NCBI RefSeq assembly: GCF_003515945.1
Contig: NZ_QWLM01000002.1
Coordinates: forward strand, 62,001-126,000
DNA: 64,000 bases
Reading direction: 5' to 3'
Source: Dermacoccus abyssi
GTDB lineage: Bacteria; Actinomycetota; Actinomycetes; Actinomycetales; Dermatophilaceae
Part shown: in pieces, positions 52,586-63,433 of the stretch
Position numbering within the stretch: the stretch's first letter is position 1
Layout: each line of letters begins with the position of its first letter
Notes under the pieces: generated by a model
Seen by the model: the letters and a program-made list of their open reading frames with translations, nothing else
Told to the model about the DNA's origin: nothing
Databases searched by the model: none
Translations under genes and position numbers: made by a program

Positions 52586-53352
52586 ACGCTGCCGTGGAAC
52601 GAAACGCGAATCCGGCCGCACCCGCCCCGGCTCGGGTTCGCGCACAGGCACTCTTCGAGGGGCGCACGCTGCTCTCCCACGGCGAGCAGCTCATGGTCTC
52701 CATCCTGCTTCCGGCGATGGCGTTGCTCGGGCTGCACTTCAGCTCCACGCCGGACCTCGGGCCGGGACGACGCATCGACCTCGCGGTTCCCGGCGTGCTG
52801 GCCCTCGCGGTGGTCTCGACGGCATTCACCGGCCAGGCGATCGCGACGGGCTTCGATCGTCGCTACGGGGTTCTGCGCCTGCTGGGCGTGACGCCCTTGG
52901 GCAGCCGCGGTCTGATGATCGCCAAGGCTGTCGCCGTGGCCGGTGTTGTTCTCGTGCAGACCATCGTGCTCGGTGGCCTCGGCTTCGCCCTGGGCTGGCA
53001 GCCGCGCATCGACGGTGTTCTTCCGGCCGTCCTCTTGTTGGCTCTCGGGTGCTGGGTGTTCGTGGCCCTCGCCCTCACGGTGGCCGGTCGGATTCGCGCC
53101 GAGGGCGTTCTCGTCGTCGCGAACCTTCTGTGGGTGCTGTTCGCCGTCGGCGGCGGCCTGCTCATGCCGACCTCGCGCTACCCCGACGCCTGGGCAGCTG
53201 TCATGAAGTACCTCCCGACGGGCGCGCTGGGTGACGGTCTGCGCGGCGCGTTGACCGGCCAGGGAAACACCGTGGTGCCGATGCTCGTCCTCGTGGTCTG
53301 GGGCGCCCTCCTGACGTTCGTGGCCACGAAGGCCTTCCGCTGGAGCGACTGA
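52582..53352 (+). CDS. ABC-2 type transporter permease
   Basis: A 256-residue membrane protein with six predicted helices (for example 45-62 MVSILLPAMALLGLHF, then ALAVVSTAFTGQAIA, VAGVVLVQTIVLGGLGFALG, LLLALGCWVFVALALTV, NLLWVLFAVGGGLLMP, VPMLVLVVWGALLTFV). The order fits ABC-2 permeases. GTG 52582 overlaps the ATPase stop. The exported substrate is unknown. Confidence 0.88.
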   Translation: MNAAVERNANPAAPAPARVRAQALFEGRTLLSHGEQLMVSILLPAMALLGLHFSSTPDLGPGRRIDLAVPGVLALAVVSTAFTGQAIATGFDRRYGVLRLLGVTPLGSRGLMIAKAVAVAGVVLVQTIVLGGLGFALGWQPRIDGVLPAVLLLALGCWVFVALALTVAGRIRAEGVLVVANLLWVLFAVGGGLLMPTSRYPDAWAAVMKYLPTGALGDGLRGALTGQGNTVVPMLVLVVWGALLTFVATKAFRWSD

Positions 53353-53393
53353 CCCGCCTCGGCCGTGAGCCCCTTGTCTTCGGACAGAGCGCG

Positions 53394-53420
53394 GGCGCCC
53401 CACCGTCGCGGTGAGGCGCC
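53394..53420. terminator. Hairpin between permease gene and monooxygenase pseudogene
   Basis: GGCGCCCCACCG pairs with CGGTGAGGCGCC (one mismatch) around a TCG loop, between two convergent genes. Confidence 0.65.
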
Positions 53421-53447
53421 TTACGCCTGGGGTCGAACCCTGAAGGA

Positions 53448-54683
53448 TCAGAGCTCGTCGAACTCGCCCTTCGCGTACTTCTTCTGCATCTCTTCGAACT
53501 CCCCCGACTCGGCGAACTCCTTGAGCTCGTCCTGGGTCTTGTTCGCGATGCTGCGCTCGGTCTTGTTGAGCTTGCGGTTGGCCATCACCACGTCGTTGGT
53601 GACGGGGCGTCGCTCGTCCTCGTAGGCCCGCAGCGCGGTGTCCACGGCCGCACCGTCCCTGAGGTCGACGCCGGTGAGGTGCTCGGCGATCGCCTGGCCG
53701 TCGAGAATGGCCTGTGAGCCCCCGTTCGCACCGATGGGGTGCATCGGGTGGCCGGCGTCGCCCATGAACGTCACGCCGCCTTCGCCCCACGAATCCAGCG
53801 GCTCACGATCCGTCATCGGGTAGCGCAACACGTCGGTCGACTCGGCGAAGAGACCTTCGATGTCGAGCAAGGTCGAATCCCCAGCCCCGGAACGTCGGGA
53901 CGACGTCCTTCGGGTCGGTCGGCTCGTTCTTCGTGTCGTCGACCGAGATCGTCCGGGAGTCAGCCTCGGGCACCATGGCCACCCAGTTGATGAGTTCCTC
54001 ACCCTCGTTCTCCACGTCGCGGGAGATCGGGTAAACGAGGAAACGCTTCTCCTCCTCGCCGTAGATGAGCGTCATGGTCGCGCCGTCGAGGAATGGCTCC
54101 CGCACTGCGGTGCCGCGGAACATGCGCGTGCCCTCCCAGTGGAAGGACGTGTCGGGGTGCAGTTGCTGACGCACTGATGAGTGGACACCGTCAGCGGCGA
54201 GGAGGATGCGCGCTGTGACCTTCTCCGCCTGTTTCGAGTCACGGTCGGTCACTGTGCCGTTCACGACACCGTCGCTCAGCTCGAACCCTCGACGCGCTGA
54301 CCGGTGCGCACCGCGTCGGATCCGAGGCGCTCCAGAACGGTGTCGAGCAGCATGTTCTGCAGTTCGCCGCGGAGCACAGCGATCTGCTGCTCTTCCGGCG
54401 AGAAGGTGCGCTCGGCGAGCAGCGTTCCCTCGCGGGCAAGGTAGCGCGCCGACGACGTCGGGACGCCGAGCTTCTCCAGGCGCTCGCGCAACCTCAGCCT
54501 CGTCAACACCTCGACGGCCGGCGGCTGAAGGTTGATACCGACGCCGAGAGGCTTGGTCTCGCGGGCGCTCTCGAGGATGACGGGCCGGATGCCCTGGGCG
54601 TTCAGTGTGAGCGCCGCGGTGAGGCCGGCTATGCCCGCTCCCGCGATGACGACGTCGGAGGTGGTTTCGGGTGAAGTGGACAC
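53448..54683 (-). pseudogene. FAD-dependent monooxygenase, frameshifted twice
   Basis: Three consecutive pieces in different frames form one flavoprotein monooxygenase of about 410 residues. Piece one (GTG 54683, RBS AAAGGA) has the FAD motif VIAGAGIAGLTAAL and ends RTGQRVEG. Piece two has LLAADGVHSSVRQQL and runs to VVPTFRGWG. Piece three has STLLDIEGL and the second FAD motif FMGDAGHPMHPIGANGGSQA, ending GEFDEL at 53448. Frames change near 54284-54289 and 53879-53884, both in runs of identical bases and both as if one base were lost. Such enzymes hydroxylate aromatic compounds. It is either a recent pseudogene or assembly error. Confidence 0.8.
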
Positions 54684-54763
54684 TTCGATCCTTTCCGTCG
54701 GGCACGTTCGGACAGTAAGGATGACGCCCGGAGTTCGACAGCGTCGCTTTTCGCGGCAACCGT

Positions 54764-54777
54764 TGAACGTTCGTTCA
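54764..54777. promoter_or_regulatory. Inverted repeat TGAACG-TT-CGTTCA
   Basis: A perfect 6+6 inverted repeat with a 2-bp centre, 80 bp upstream of the monooxygenase start and divergent to ctaA. Its form is like TetR-family operators. No regulator gene is adjacent. Confidence 0.4.
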
Positions 54778-54841
54778 CATTCCCGGTGCGCATGTGACGC
54801 ACTCGCGTCCGACCGGTGGCGGGGGCGTGACGGCGTCCGAC

Positions 54842-54847
54842 TACCCT
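54842..54847 (+). promoter_or_regulatory. -10 box TACCCT, leaderless start of ctaA
   Basis: TACCCT ends six bases before GTG 54854. Confidence 0.5.
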
Positions 54848-54853
54848 GGAGAG

Positions 54854-55798
54854 GTGACCACCTCCCCCGCTTTCGTCCCACCTCCGGCCGAGCCTCGCGA
54901 GGGTGTCCGAGCCGACAAGGCACCGGTTCACCCGTGGCTACGCCGTCTGTTCTGGCTCAACCTCGCGGTCGAGATCGGCATCGTCGTCACGGGTGGTCTC
55001 GTCCGCCTCACAGGCTCCGGGTTGGGCTGCCCCACCTGGCCGCAGTGCGTGCCCGGCTCGTTCACGCCCGTCAAGCACCAGGAGCAGAGCTACCACAAGT
55101 ACATCGAGTTCGGGAACCGCACGCTGACCGGTCTCGTCTTGGTGGTCGCACTCGCTCTCCTCATCGGCATCATCAAGTGGGCGCCTCAGCGCAAGGGGCT
55201 GCGCGTCCCTGTCGCGGGTGTGCTCGGTGGCATCGCCCTGCAAGCGATCGTCGGTGGCATCACGGTGCACATGGAGCTCAACCCCTTCATCGTGGCGCTG
55301 CACTTCCTCATCTCGATGCTGCTCGTCTCCGCTTCGGCCTGGCTCATCTGGCGCGGCCGCGAGGGCGACGGCGAGCGTCGCCTCCTCGTCGTGCGGCCCA
55401 TCGAGATCACCGCGTGGCTGACGACGGCCGCCGCCTTCGTCGTTCTCGTGCTGGGCACGATCGTCACGGGTTCGGGCCCGCACTCGGGTGACGCCGTCGC
55501 GCCGGCCCGCACTGGATTCGACCCGCGTTCGGTCTCCTGGCTGCACGCGGACGCCGTCATGCTCTTCGTCGGCCTCGTCATCGCCGTTCTCCTCGCGCAG
55601 AAGGTGACGAAGGCATCGCATCAGTCCGTGAAGATGTGGACGGGCCTCCTCGTCGTCACGTTCGCGCAGGGCGCTATCGGATACGTCCAGTACTTCACCG
55701 GGCTGCCCTGGGTCATCGTGCTCGTCCACATGTTCGGCGCGGCACTGCTCGTCACCTACATGACGTGGGCGATGTGCTCACTGCGCGAGCGCATCTGA
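54854..55798 (+). CDS. ctaA: Heme A synthase (COX15/CtaA)
   Basis: A 314-residue membrane enzyme that oxidises heme O to heme A. Eight membrane helices are predicted after a 30-residue cytoplasmic N-terminus. The first helix carries GGLVRLTGSGLGCP, with the C59-x5-C65 pair of Gram-positive CtaA; heme-ligand histidines lie in YHKYIEFGNR, VHMEL, VALHFL and LVHMFG. The chosen GTG fits the TACCCT box; a longer frame from 54794 is less likely. It works with ctaB, which is convergent. Confidence 0.93.
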   Translation: MTTSPAFVPPPAEPREGVRADKAPVHPWLRRLFWLNLAVEIGIVVTGGLVRLTGSGLGCPTWPQCVPGSFTPVKHQEQSYHKYIEFGNRTLTGLVLVVALALLIGIIKWAPQRKGLRVPVAGVLGGIALQAIVGGITVHMELNPFIVALHFLISMLLVSASAWLIWRGREGDGERRLLVVRPIEITAWLTTAAAFVVLVLGTIVTGSGPHSGDAVAPARTGFDPRSVSWLHADAVMLFVGLVIAVLLAQKVTKASHQSVKMWTGLLVVTFAQGAIGYVQYFTGLPWVIVLVHMFGAALLVTYMTWAMCSLRERI

Positions 55799-55819
55799 CG
55801 CTTCGCACACACAAACGCG

Positions 55820-55852
55820 AACGCCCGCCCTGCACGAAGCAGGGCGGGCGTT
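55820..55852. terminator. Bidirectional terminator between ctaA and ctaB
   Basis: AACGCCCGCCCTGC pairs perfectly with GCAGGGCGGGCGTT around ACGAA, between two convergent genes. Confidence 0.85.
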
Positions 55853-55882
55853 TCGTCGTTGTCCGCCGAAGCGGACAGCGAC

Positions 55883-56857
55883 TCAGCCGGTCACCGCGAA
55901 GTACCACAGCGGGTCGAGGGCCACACCGATGAACAGCAGCGTGAGGTAGCTGATCGAGTAGTGGAACAGGCGCATCGGCTTGAGCACCGAGTACGGCGCA
56001 CCCTCCTTGGCACGCTTGAGCAGCATGTGAGCCTCGAAGAGGAAGACGCCACCCGAGATGACGGCGATGGCCGTGTAGATCCAACCCATCGGTGCGATGG
56101 GGATGAGGGCGAACGACGTCAGGACGGTCACCCACGAGTAGGCGACGATCTGCTTGCCGACGGCGAGGTCCTCGGCGACGACCGGCAGCATCGGCACGCC
56201 GGCGTTGGCGTAGTCGTCCTTGAAGCGCATCGACAGCGGCCAGTAGTGCGGCGGCGTCCAGAAGAAGACGACGAGGAACAGGACGACGGCGGCCCAGGAC
56301 AGCGAGTCCGTCACGGCGGCCCAGCCGATGAAGACGGGCATGCAGCCGGCGACACCGCCCCAGACGATGTTCTGCGACGTGCGGCGCTTGAGCAGGACCG
56401 TGTAGAAGCCCACGTACAGGGCGATCGCCGCGAGAGACAGCAGCGAGCTGAGCCAATTGACGAGCAGACCGAGCCACAGCGTTGCGGCCACACCGAGCAC
56501 GAGGCCGAAGATCAAGGCGTTGCGCGGCGAGATGGCACCCGTCACGAGGGGGCGACCCTCGGTGCGGTGCATGAGCTTGTCGATGTCACGGTCGAGGTAG
56601 CAGTTGAGCACGTTCGCCGACGACGCCGAAAGCGTGCCACCGATCAAGGTGGCGATGATGAGCCACGCGTTCGGAATGCCGCGCTCCGCGAGAAACATGA
56701 CCGGGAAGGTCGTGATGAGCAAAAGCTCGATGATGCGCGGCTTGGTAAGCGAGACGTAGTCACCGATGACCGTCTTGAGGGGACGCTTTCCACCCGCGGC
56801 GCCATCAGGGCGCGAGGTGTCGGTGTCTGGTTCGAGCGCTGTCACGACGTCCTTCAC
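55883..56857 (-). CDS. ctaB: Protoheme IX farnesyltransferase (heme O synthase)
   Basis: A 324-residue UbiA-family prenyltransferase converting heme B to heme O. The prenyl-diphosphate site is [20 protein letters not shown] (about 85-104); the second aspartate-rich loop includes [17 protein letters not shown]. About nine membrane helices follow the hydrophilic first 35 residues. Start is GTG 56857. It is divergent from the tkt operon, as in many actinobacteria, where the cta and pentose-phosphate genes are neighbours. Confidence 0.95.
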   Translation of the reverse strand: MKDVVTALEPDTDTSRPDGAAGGKRPLKTVIGDYVSLTKPRIIELLLITTFPVMFLAERGIPNAWLIIATLIGGTLSASSANVLNCYLDRDIDKLMHRTEGRPLVTGAISPRNALIFGLVLGVAATLWLGLLVNWLSSLLSLAAIALYVGFYTVLLKRRTSQNIVWGGVAGCMPVFIGWAAVTDSLSWAAVVLFLVVFFWTPPHYWPLSMRFKDDYANAGVPMLPVVAEDLAVGKQIVAYSWVTVLTSFALIPIAPMGWIYTAIAVISGGVFLFEAHMLLKRAKEGAPYSVLKPMRLFHYSISYLTLLFIGVALDPLWYFAVTG

Positions 56858-56980
56858 GAATGCTCTCGGGGGTGACGGGCAAGACCCCGTCTTGGGGCCA
56901 GTCTACTCAGCGTGACTGCGCCCCTCGAAGAGGACTAGTGTCGGGGTCGAGAACGAATCCGATGCGAAGGAGCATTCCCC

Positions 56981-59131
56981 GTGACGACGGAACAGCCCAC
57001 CACCACGTGGCAGCGCGACGAGTCGCTCGCGTCCCCCAAGGCCGACATGGTCGGCTGGTCCGACGTCGACCAGCGAGCGGTCGACACCGCGCGCCTGCTG
57101 GCAGCCGACGCCGTTCAGAAGGTCGGCAACGGTCACCCGGGTACGGCCATGAGCCTCGCGCCCGTCGCATACCTGCTCTACCAGAACGTCATGACCTACG
57201 ACCCGTCCGACACCGAGTGGATGGGTCGTGACCGTTTCGTCCTCTCGTGCGGCCACTCCTCGCTGACGCAGTACACGCAGCTCTTCCTCTCGGGCTCCGG
57301 CCTCGAGCTCGACGACCTCAAGGCGCTTCGCACCTGGGGCTCGAAGACGCCGGGTCACCCGGAGGTCCACCACACCAAGGGTGTCGACATCACCACCGGC
57401 CCGCTCGGTTCCGGCCTGTCCTCCGCCGTCGGTATGGCCATGGCACAGCGTCGTCAGCGGGGCCTGTACGACCCGAAGGCGCCGGCCGGCGAGTCGCCCT
57501 TCGACCACCACGTCTACATCATCGCCTCCGACGGCGACATCATGGAGGGCGTCGCCTCCGAGGCCAGTTCGCTTGCCGGCCACCAGGAGCTCGGCAACCT
57601 CACCCTCATCTACGACGAGAACTACATCTCGATCGAGGACGACACGAACGTCTCCTTCTCCGAGGACGTCGCGAAGCGCTACGAGGCCTACGGCTGGGAC
57701 GTGCGCATCGTCGACTGGCGTGGCTCGGCCAGGAACGGCCCCTACACCGAGGACGTCGACGCCCTCTTCGAGGCGATCGAGGCCGGCAAGAAGGTGACGG
57801 ACAAGCCGTCCATCGTCGTGCTGCGCACGATCATCGCCTACCCGGCTCCGACTAAGCAGAACTCCGGCAAGGCCCACGGTTCGGCCCTCGGTGACGAGGA
57901 GATCGCCGCCACGAAGAAGCTGCTTGGCTTCGACCCGGAACAGACCTTCCAGGTCGACGACGAGGTCATCGCGCACACCCGCAAGGCCGTCGAGCGTGGC
58001 CAGAGGGCGCACGCCGCCTGGCAGGAGAAGTTCGACGCGTGGAAGTCGGCCAACGCCGACGCCGCAGCGCTGCTCGAGCGCGTCGTCGCGAAGAAGCTTC
58101 CGGACAACCTCGCCGAGTCCCTGCCGGTGTTCGACGCCGACGAGAAGGGCATCGCCACCCGCGCTGCCTCCGGCAAGGTGCTCAATGCCCTCGCCGATGT
58201 CGTGCCCGAGCTGTGGGGCGGAAGCGCCGACCTCGCCGGATCGAACAACACGACGATGGACAACCAGCCGTCGTTCATCCCCTCGGACCGCTCGACGGAC
58301 ACGTGGACGGGTAACCCGTACGGCCGCACGCTGCACTTCGGCATCCGTGAGAACGCCATGGGCATGATCCTCAACGGCATCGAGCTCGAGGGCCTCACGC
58401 GCGCCTACGGCGGCACGTTCCTCGTGTTCTCCGACTACATGCGCCCCGCGGTGCGTCTCGCAGCCATCCAGCAGCTCCCGTCGATCTTCGTGTGGACGCA
58501 CGACTCCGTCGGTGTAGGCGAGGACGGCCCGACGCACCAGCCGATCGAGCACCTCACCGCGCTGCGCGCCATCCCGAACCTCGCCGTCGTCCGTCCGGGC
58601 GACGCGAACGAGACGGCGCAGGCGTGGAAGAAGATTCTCGAGACCACCGACCGCCCGACCGGCCTCATCCTGAGCCGTCAGGAGATGCCGACGCTGGACC
58701 GCTCCGAGTACGCGTCGGCCGACGGCGTGGCCAAGGGCGGTTACGTCCTCGCCGACTCCGAGGGCGAGCCCAAGGTCATCCTCGTGGCCACGGGCTCCGA
58801 GCTCGGCCTCGCCGTCGCGGCCCGGAAGGAACTCGAGGCCAAGGGTGTTGCCACCCGTGTGGTCTCGATGCCGTGCCGTGAGTGGTTCGACGAGCAGGAC
58901 GACGCCTACAAGGAGAGCGTCCTGCCGAAGAACGTCACGGCCCGCGTCGCCGTCGAGGCGGGGCACCCGATGAGCTGGTACGACATCGTCGGCACGCACG
59001 GTCGTGTCGTCGGTATCGACCACTACGGTGCCTCGGCCGACGCCAAGACCCTCTTCAAGGAGTTCGGCTTCACGCCCGAGAACGTTGTCGAAGCCGCTGA
59101 AGCCTCCATCGCAGCAGTCGAAGGAAAGTGA
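56981..59131 (+). CDS. tkt: Transketolase
   Basis: A 716-residue thiamine-diphosphate enzyme that moves two-carbon units between sugar phosphates. The N-terminal [13 protein letters not shown], the cofactor motif [15 protein letters not shown] with NLTLIYDEN, the catalytic Glu in [10 protein letters not shown] and [20 protein letters not shown] are all standard. Start is GTG 56981 with GAAGGAG upstream. It opens a five-gene pentose-phosphate operon; its stop overlaps a GTG at 59128. Confidence 0.97.
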   Translation: MTTEQPTTTWQRDESLASPKADMVGWSDVDQRAVDTARLLAADAVQKVGNGHPGTAMSLAPVAYLLYQNVMTYDPSDTEWMGRDRFVLSCGHSSLTQYTQLFLSGSGLELDDLKALRTWGSKTPGHPEVHHTKGVDITTGPLGSGLSSAVGMAMAQRRQRGLYDPKAPAGESPFDHHVYIIASDGDIMEGVASEASSLAGHQELGNLTLIYDENYISIEDDTNVSFSEDVAKRYEAYGWDVRIVDWRGSARNGPYTEDVDALFEAIEAGKKVTDKPSIVVLRTIIAYPAPTKQNSGKAHGSALGDEEIAATKKLLGFDPEQTFQVDDEVIAHTRKAVERGQRAHAAWQEKFDAWKSANADAAALLERVVAKKLPDNLAESLPVFDADEKGIATRAASGKVLNALADVVPELWGGSADLAGSNNTTMDNQPSFIPSDRSTDTWTGNPYGRTLHFGIRENAMGMILNGIELEGLTRAYGGTFLVFSDYMRPAVRLAAIQQLPSIFVWTHDSVGVGEDGPTHQPIEHLTALRAIPNLAVVRPGDANETAQAWKKILETTDRPTGLILSRQEMPTLDRSEYASADGVAKGGYVLADSEGEPKVILVATGSELGLAVAARKELEAKGVATRVVSMPCREWFDEQDDAYKESVLPKNVTARVAVEAGHPMSWYDIVGTHGRVVGIDHYGASADAKTLFKEFGFTPENVVEAAEASIAAVEGK

Positions 59132-59139
59132 GTACTTCC

Positions 59140-60261
59140 ATGACTCAGAACACGAACACCCAGGCCCTCTCCGACGTCGGCGTCTCGATCTGGCTCGACG
59201 ACCTCAACCGTCCGATGGTCACCGGTGACGAGCTCAAGACGCTCGTCGAGACGAAGAACGTCGTCGGTGTGACCTCGAACCCGACCATCTTCGCCTCGGC
59301 GCTGTCGAACGGCTCGGCCTACAACGAGCAGGTCGCCGAGCTCGCCGCGTCCGGCAAGGGTGTCGACGAGGCCGTCTTCACCATCACCACCGAGGACGTC
59401 ATCTCCGCGTGCGACATCCTGCGCCCGGTGTACGACGCCACGAACGGCGAGGACGGCCGCGTCTCGATCGAGGTCGACCCGCGCATGGCGCGAGACACCG
59501 ACGGCACGATCAAGATGGCCAAGCAGCTGTGGGAGACGATCGACCGCCCCAACTGCATGATCAAGATCCCGGCCACGGTCGAGGGCCTGCCCGCGATCAG
59601 CGCCACGCTCGCCGAGGGCATCAGCGTCAACGTCACGCTGATCTTCTCGCTCGACCGCTACCGCGGCGTCATGAACGCCTTCCTCACGGGCCTCGAGCAG
59701 GCCCGCGAGAACGGCAAGGACCTGTCGACCATCCGTTCGGTCGCCTCGTTCTTCGTCAGCCGCGTCGACACCGAGTTCGACAAGCGCCTCGACGCCATCG
59801 GCTCCGACGCCGCGAAGGAGCTCAAGAGCAAGGCGGGCATCGCGAACGCCCGCCTTGCCTACCAGGCGTTCGAAGAGGTCTTCGGCACGCCGCGTTGGCA
59901 GACCCTCGCGGACGACGGCGCCCACGTGCAGCGTCCGCTCTGGGCCTCCACGGGCGTCAAGGACCCGAACCTGTCCGACACGCTGTACGTCGTCGAGCTC
60001 GCTGCGCCGAACACGGTCAACACCATGCCGCCGAAGACGCTCGACGCGCTCGCCGACCACGGCGAGATCGCGGGTGACCGCGTGAGCGGCTCCTACGGCG
60101 AGGCCAAGGCCACGATGGATGCCCTCGAGCAGGTCGGCGTCTCGTACGCCGACGTCGTCGAGCAGCTCGAGACCGAGGGTCTCGAGAAGTTCGAGGCCTC
60201 CTGGGAAGAGCTCCTCGGCTCCGTCCGCTCCGAGCTGGAGAAGGCGGGCGACAACAAGTGA
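59140..60261 (+). CDS. tal: Transaldolase
   Basis: A 373-residue transaldolase of the long actinobacterial class. The Schiff-base lysine is in [13 protein letters not shown], and [12 protein letters not shown] and [16 protein letters not shown] are typical. ATG 59140 has AAGGAAAG about ten bases upstream; GTG 59128, which overlaps the tkt stop, is the alternative. It makes fructose-6-phosphate and erythrose-4-phosphate. Its stop overlaps pgi (GTGA). Confidence 0.96.
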   Translation: MTQNTNTQALSDVGVSIWLDDLNRPMVTGDELKTLVETKNVVGVTSNPTIFASALSNGSAYNEQVAELAASGKGVDEAVFTITTEDVISACDILRPVYDATNGEDGRVSIEVDPRMARDTDGTIKMAKQLWETIDRPNCMIKIPATVEGLPAISATLAEGISVNVTLIFSLDRYRGVMNAFLTGLEQARENGKDLSTIRSVASFFVSRVDTEFDKRLDAIGSDAAKELKSKAGIANARLAYQAFEEVFGTPRWQTLADDGAHVQRPLWASTGVKDPNLSDTLYVVELAAPNTVNTMPPKTLDALADHGEIAGDRVSGSYGEAKATMDALEQVGVSYADVVEQLETEGLEKFEASWEELLGSVRSELEKAGDNK

Positions 60262-61889
60262 CCTCCTCCGGTGTCAGCCTCGGCACCGTGGGTGCCGGGA
60301 CGGCAGCGATCGACGCTGCCGTCCCGGCGCTCGTTGCCGAGAAGTTCGCAAGCCGTCTCTTCGACCAGGACCCGACGCTGTGGGGCACCGCGGCCGAGCC
60401 CGAATCCGCCAAGCGCCTGTCCTGGGTGACGCTGGCGCGTTCGTCGCGCCCGCTCGTCGGCGAGGTCGCCGCTCTGCGTGAGAAGTTCGCCGAGGCCGGC
60501 CTCAACCGTGTCGTCCTGTGCGGCATGGGCGGCTCGTCCCTGGCTCCCGAGGTCATCTGCGCGACGGCGGGCGTTCCGCTCGTCGTGCTCGACTCCTCGC
60601 AGCCCGACATGGTGCGCGACGCCCTCGCGGAGGACCTCGAGCACACGGTCGTCGTCGTCTCCTCCAAGTCGGGTTCGACCGTGGAGACCGACAGCCAGCG
60701 CCGCGCCTACGAGAAGGCGTTCGAGGACGCCGGTATCGACCCACGTGAGCGCATCGTCATCGTCACCGACCCGGGTTCCCCGCTCGACAAGAGTTCGCGC
60801 GAGGGCGGCTTCACGGTCGTCAACGCCGACCCCAACGTCGGCGGACGCTACTCGGCGCTCACGGCGTTCGGTCTCGTGCCGTCCGGCCTGGCCGGCGCCG
60901 ATATCGAGGCGCTCCTCGATGAGGCCGAGTCGGTCACGGACCTGCTCGCTGCGGACGACGAGGCCAACCCCGGCCTGCGTCTCGGCGCGGTGCTCGGTGG
61001 CACGCAGCCGCTGCGCGACAAGATCCTGCTCGCCGATGCCGGTACGCAGATCAAGGGCTTCGGCGACTGGGCCGAGCAGCTCATCGCCGAGTCCACCGGT
61101 AAGGACGGCAAGGGTCTGCTCCCGGTCGTCGTCGGTGACTCCGAGCCCGACGAACTCGCCGCTGACGAGAACCTCGTCCTCCTCACGGCCGAGGACGACG
61201 AGCGTGCCCCCGAGGGTGAAGCCGTCTCGACGGTCTCCGGTTCGCTCGGGGCTCAGATGCTCCTGTGGGAGGTCGCGACCGCCGTCGCTGGCCGCCTCAT
61301 CGGCATCAACCCGTTCGACCAGCCGGATGTCGAGTCGGCGAAGTCGGCCGCTCGTGACCTGCTCGACAAGGGCATGGACGCCGGTGCGGCTCCGGCCTTC
61401 ACCGAAGGCGCCGTCGAGGTCCGTGCCGAGGGGCCCGACTTCCTCGGTGACGCCTCGACGCTCGACGACGCGCTGAGGGCCCTCGTCGACCAGCTCGGTC
61501 CGCGGGGCTACCTGGCGATCATGGCCTACCTCGACCGGTTGCGCGATGCGTCGCTCGCCGACGTCCGTGCTCCGCTGGAGCGCACGCTCGAGCGTCCGGT
61601 CACCTTCGGCTGGGGGCCCCGTTTCCTCCACTCGACCGGCCAGTACCACAAGGGTGGGCCCGCGATCGGTGTCTACCTGCAGATCACGACCGAGGCGAAG
61701 GAAGATCTGGCCGTGCCGGGTCGCGACTTCACCTTCGGCCAGTTCTGCGCGGCTCAGGCCGGCGGTGACGCCGCAGTCCTCGCCGACCACGACCGTCCGG
61801 TCCTGCGCCTGCACCTGCGTGAGCACGATGCCGGCTTGGCCCAGGTCACGTCGGCCCTCGAAAAGCTTGCAGGAGGCGACGCTCGGTGA
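60258..61889 (+). CDS. pgi: Glucose-6-phosphate isomerase
   Basis: A 543-residue isomerase of the actinobacterial tal-linked type. [12 protein letters not shown] and [15 protein letters not shown] are the SIS sugar-binding motifs; [18 protein letters not shown] supplies the catalytic Glu/His/Lys region at the C-terminus. It joins glycolysis to the pentose-phosphate steps. GTG 60258 overlaps the tal stop, and its own stop overlaps zwf, so translation of all five genes is coupled. Confidence 0.95.
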   Translation: MTSSGVSLGTVGAGTAAIDAAVPALVAEKFASRLFDQDPTLWGTAAEPESAKRLSWVTLARSSRPLVGEVAALREKFAEAGLNRVVLCGMGGSSLAPEVICATAGVPLVVLDSSQPDMVRDALAEDLEHTVVVVSSKSGSTVETDSQRRAYEKAFEDAGIDPRERIVIVTDPGSPLDKSSREGGFTVVNADPNVGGRYSALTAFGLVPSGLAGADIEALLDEAESVTDLLAADDEANPGLRLGAVLGGTQPLRDKILLADAGTQIKGFGDWAEQLIAESTGKDGKGLLPVVVGDSEPDELAADENLVLLTAEDDERAPEGEAVSTVSGSLGAQMLLWEVATAVAGRLIGINPFDQPDVESAKSAARDLLDKGMDAGAAPAFTEGAVEVRAEGPDFLGDASTLDDALRALVDQLGPRGYLAIMAYLDRLRDASLADVRAPLERTLERPVTFGWGPRFLHSTGQYHKGGPAIGVYLQITTEAKEDLAVPGRDFTFGQFCAAQAGGDAAVLADHDRPVLRLHLREHDAGLAQVTSALEKLAGGDAR

Positions 61890-63433
61890 CGCCACCGGTC
61901 GACATCACCAAGGACCACAACCCCCTGCGTTCGCCCCTGGACAAGCGTCTTCCGCGCATCGCCGGACCGTGCAGCGTCGTGCTGTTCGGAGTCACCGGTG
62001 ACCTCGCACGCAAGAAGCTCATGCCGGCGATCTACGACCTGTTCCACCGCGGTCTGCTGCCGCCCGGCTTCTCCCTCGTCGGGTTCGCCCGACGCGACTG
62101 GGAGGACCAGGACTTCATGCAGATCGTCAAGGACGCCGTGCGCGAGCGTGCTCGCACCGGGTTCGACGAGAAGGTCTGGACCAACCTCGCCGACGGCATC
62201 CGGTTCGTGCCCGGCACCTTCGACGACCCCAAGGCCTTCGAGTTTCTCGCGACGACGCTCAAGGAGCTCGAGCAGACGCGCGGCACTGAGGGCAACGCGG
62301 CGTTCTACCTGTCGATCCCACCGGGTTCGTTCGCCCAGGTGTGCGAGCAGCTGGAAGCCGCCGGCCTCACCGAGCCGAAGGGTGACGCCTGGCGTCGCGT
62401 CGTCATCGAGAAGCCGTTCGGGCACGACCTCGAGAGCGCACGCGAACTCAACGACATCGTCGAGGGCGTCTTCCCGGCCGACTCGATCTTCCGCATCGAT
62501 CACTACCTCGGCAAAGAGACGGTGCAGAACATCCTGGCGTTCCGTTTCGCCAACGAGATGTTCGAGCCGATCTGGAACGCGAACCACGTCGACCACGTGC
62601 AGATCACCATGGCCGAGGATATCGGCATCGGTGGTCGCGCGGGGTACTACGACGGCATCGGCGCAGCACGCGACGTCATCCAGAACCACCTCCTGCAGCT
62701 TCTCGCCCTCACGGCGATGGAGCAGCCGCTCTCCTTCGACGCGAAGGATCTGCGGGCGGAGAAGGAGAAGGTGCTCGCCGCGGTGAAGCTGCCGGGCGAC
62801 CTCGCCGCGGCGACGGCTCGTGGACAGTACGCCGAGGGTTGGCAGGGCGCGCAGAAGGTGCCCGGCTTCCTCGCCGAGGAGGGCATCGACCCGCAGTCGC
62901 AGACGGAGACGTACGCGGCCGTGAAGCTCGGTATCAACACCCGTCGCTGGGCCGGGGTGCCGTTCTACCTGCGTACGGGCAAGCGTCTCGGCAAGCGCGT
63001 CACGGAAATCGCCGTGGTGTTCAAGAACGCTGCGACGCCCTTCGACGCCAACCAGACCGAGGAGCTCGGCCGCAACGCCGTCGTCATCCGTGTTCAGCCG
63101 GACGAGGGCGTCACGATGCGCTTCGGCTCCAAGGTGCCGGGTTCGAACTCCTTCGAGGTGCGCGACGTGACGATGGACTTCGGTTACGGGTCGGCCTTCA
63201 CCGATTCGAGCCCTGAGGCCTACGAACGTCTCATCCTCGATGTGCTTCTCGGCGATCCGCCGCTCTTCCCCCGGCACGAGGAGGTCGAGCTGTCCTGGCG
63301 CATCCTCGACCCGATCGAGCAGTTCTGGGCCGAGCAGGAGTGCCAGCCCGAGCAGTACGAGTCGGGCACGTGGGGTCCGCGTACCTCGGACGACATGATG
63401 GCCCGCGACGGACGAGTCTGGAGAATGCCGTGA
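61886..63433 (+). CDS. zwf: Glucose-6-phosphate 1-dehydrogenase
   Basis: A 515-residue enzyme making 6-phosphogluconolactone and NADPH. The cofactor motif is FGVTGDLARKKLMPA (34-48) and the catalytic/substrate motif is RIDHYLGKE with D205, H206 and K211. Further substrate residues are in RRWAGVPFYLRTGKRL. GTG 61886 overlaps the pgi stop. It needs OpcA, encoded next, for full activity in actinobacteria. Confidence 0.97.
   Translation: MTPPVDITKDHNPLRSPLDKRLPRIAGPCSVVLFGVTGDLARKKLMPAIYDLFHRGLLPPGFSLVGFARRDWEDQDFMQIVKDAVRERARTGFDEKVWTNLADGIRFVPGTFDDPKAFEFLATTLKELEQTRGTEGNAAFYLSIPPGSFAQVCEQLEAAGLTEPKGDAWRRVVIEKPFGHDLESARELNDIVEGVFPADSIFRIDHYLGKETVQNILAFRFANEMFEPIWNANHVDHVQITMAEDIGIGGRAGYYDGIGAARDVIQNHLLQLLALTAMEQPLSFDAKDLRAEKEKVLAAVKLPGDLAAATARGQYAEGWQGAQKVPGFLAEEGIDPQSQTETYAAVKLGINTRRWAGVPFYLRTGKRLGKRVTEIAVVFKNAATPFDANQTEELGRNAVVIRVQPDEGVTMRFGSKVPGSNSFEVRDVTMDFGYGSAFTDSSPEAYERLILDVLLGDPPLFPRHEEVELSWRILDPIEQFWAEQECQPEQYESGTWGPRTSDDMMARDGRVWRMP

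Noticed and set aside
56903-59023. 706-codon minus-strand frame opposite tkt
   Set aside because: It is the antisense shadow of transketolase; the plus frame has every catalytic motif.
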